Shown here piece by piece: positions 63,790 through 64,000 of a DNA stretch of 64,000 bases. This DNA comes from Rhizobium sp. C1. GTDB lineage: Bacteria > Pseudomonadota > Alphaproteobacteria > Rhizobiales > Rhizobiaceae. The notes beneath the pieces are model-generated. The model had not been told where the DNA came from, searched no databases, and saw nothing but the letters and a program-made list of their open reading frames with translations. The stretch is taken from positions 186,001-250,000 of the forward strand of contig NZ_JAJNCY010000003.1 in NCBI RefSeq assembly GCF_021026335.1, in the 5' to 3' direction. The first letter of the stretch is position 1. Every line of letters begins with the position of its first letter. The position numbers and the translations under genes were made by a program.

Positions 63790-64000
63790 ATGATCGTGTC
63801 CGACGGAAAGAACACAATTCTGACGTTCAGTCGCAGCGAGGGTGGCCATCGGCGATCCTATATCGACTTCGTGGGCACTCTGTTTCAGGCAAGACGGGTC
63901 GGCGCGAAACGGCTTCTGTGGTCGCGAGAACCCGTGTTTTTCCTCATGATTGAAGAGTCTTTCGGCTTCTTCGTACTGCTTGGCTTCTGGCGCGCGCTTC
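63790..64000 (+). CDS. 5' end of a surface-polysaccharide gene, cut by the window edge
   Basis: About 70 codons are visible, beginning MIVSDGKNTILTFSRSEGGH and continuing with a hydrophobic part, EPVFFLMIEESFGFFVLLGF. The style and position suggest a glycosyltransferase or related polysaccharide enzyme, but the family cannot be fixed. ATG 63790 has GAGG immediately before it; GTG 63796 is better spaced, and ATG 63766 is also in frame. Confidence 0.5.
   Translation, partial: MIVSDGKNTILTFSRSEGGHRRSYIDFVGTLFQARRVGAKRLLWSREPVFFLMIEESFGFFVLLGFWRAL

Noticed and set aside
1-64000. CRISPR arrays, tRNA and rRNA genes, insertion sequences or phage modules
   Set aside because: No spaced repeats, cloverleaf-like sequences, transposases or integrases were recognised anywhere in the window.

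Overview
The window is GC-rich, densely packed DNA from an alphaproteobacterium, almost certainly a member of the Rhizobiaceae (Rhizobium/Agrobacterium/Neorhizobium-like). The evidence is gene content: a FixL-FixJ-FixK oxygen cascade with a FixT-like receiver protein, a rhizobial-type phn (C-P lyase) locus with a DUF1045 gene, an ECF sigma/ChrR pair next to lipid-modifying genes, a BTLCP-type peptidase, and RIME-like palindromic intergenic DNA. No rRNA, tRNA, insertion sequence, prophage or CRISPR array was seen, and the region looks like ordinary chromosome or a stable large replicon. The species cannot be fixed from the sequence alone.

Layout from left to right. 1-3.7 kb: the 5' end of a DeoR-type regulator, divergent from a choline-kinase-like phosphotransferase and a dimethylglycine/sarcosine dehydrogenase-like flavoprotein. 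4-5.4 kb: an orphan NodT-type outer-membrane efflux lipoprotein. 5.4-11.1 kb: DUF2177, ChrR and ECF sigma genes, divergent from a flavin oxidase-DUF1365-Cfa operon and a Nudix hydrolase, with an RpoE-like promoter visible between them. 11.2-17.1 kb: a four-gene beta-oxidation operon and a divergent AraC regulator. 17.1-23.8 kb: a full ydcSTUV-patD putrescine uptake and gamma-aminobutyraldehyde oxidation operon under a LysR gene. 23.9-28.3 kb: an exported L,D-transpeptidase-like protein and the fixL-fixJ-fixT-fixK row. 28.5-31.2 kb: an MhqD/MhqO-like quinone-detoxification pair with a divergent LysR gene. 31.2-39.1 kb: kdpFABCDE, preceded by an extra 27-residue membrane peptide gene. 39.2-41.6 kb: a second Cfa-like operon. 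41.7-42.9 kb: a DUF2147 exported protein and a siderophore-interacting flavoprotein.

43.1-56 kb holds a complete phosphonate locus on the minus strand (phnG-H-I-J-K-L, a hexapeptide acyltransferase, phnC-D-E-E, DUF1045, phnM, phnN) with divergent phnF. The phnF-phnG gap carries a Pho box, a well-placed -10 and a perfect inverted repeat suitable for PhnF, so the locus reads as PhoB-activated and PhnF-repressed. 56.1-64 kb is a surface-polysaccharide neighbourhood: a P-loop kinase, ugd, exported proteins, a BTLCP peptidase, a GT4 glycosyltransferase, a plant-like GDP-mannose 3,5-epimerase homologue and a truncated gene at the right edge.

The most noteworthy signals are the regulatory wiring inside the fix row (a receiver gene behind a FixK/FNR box, with tandem FixJ-like sites overlapping its 3' end), the phn control region, the RpoE-like promoter that decides the sigma-factor start, two untracked small kdp peptides, and a large alternative-stem palindrome inside the ydc operon. 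I found no wholly new defence or mobile system.
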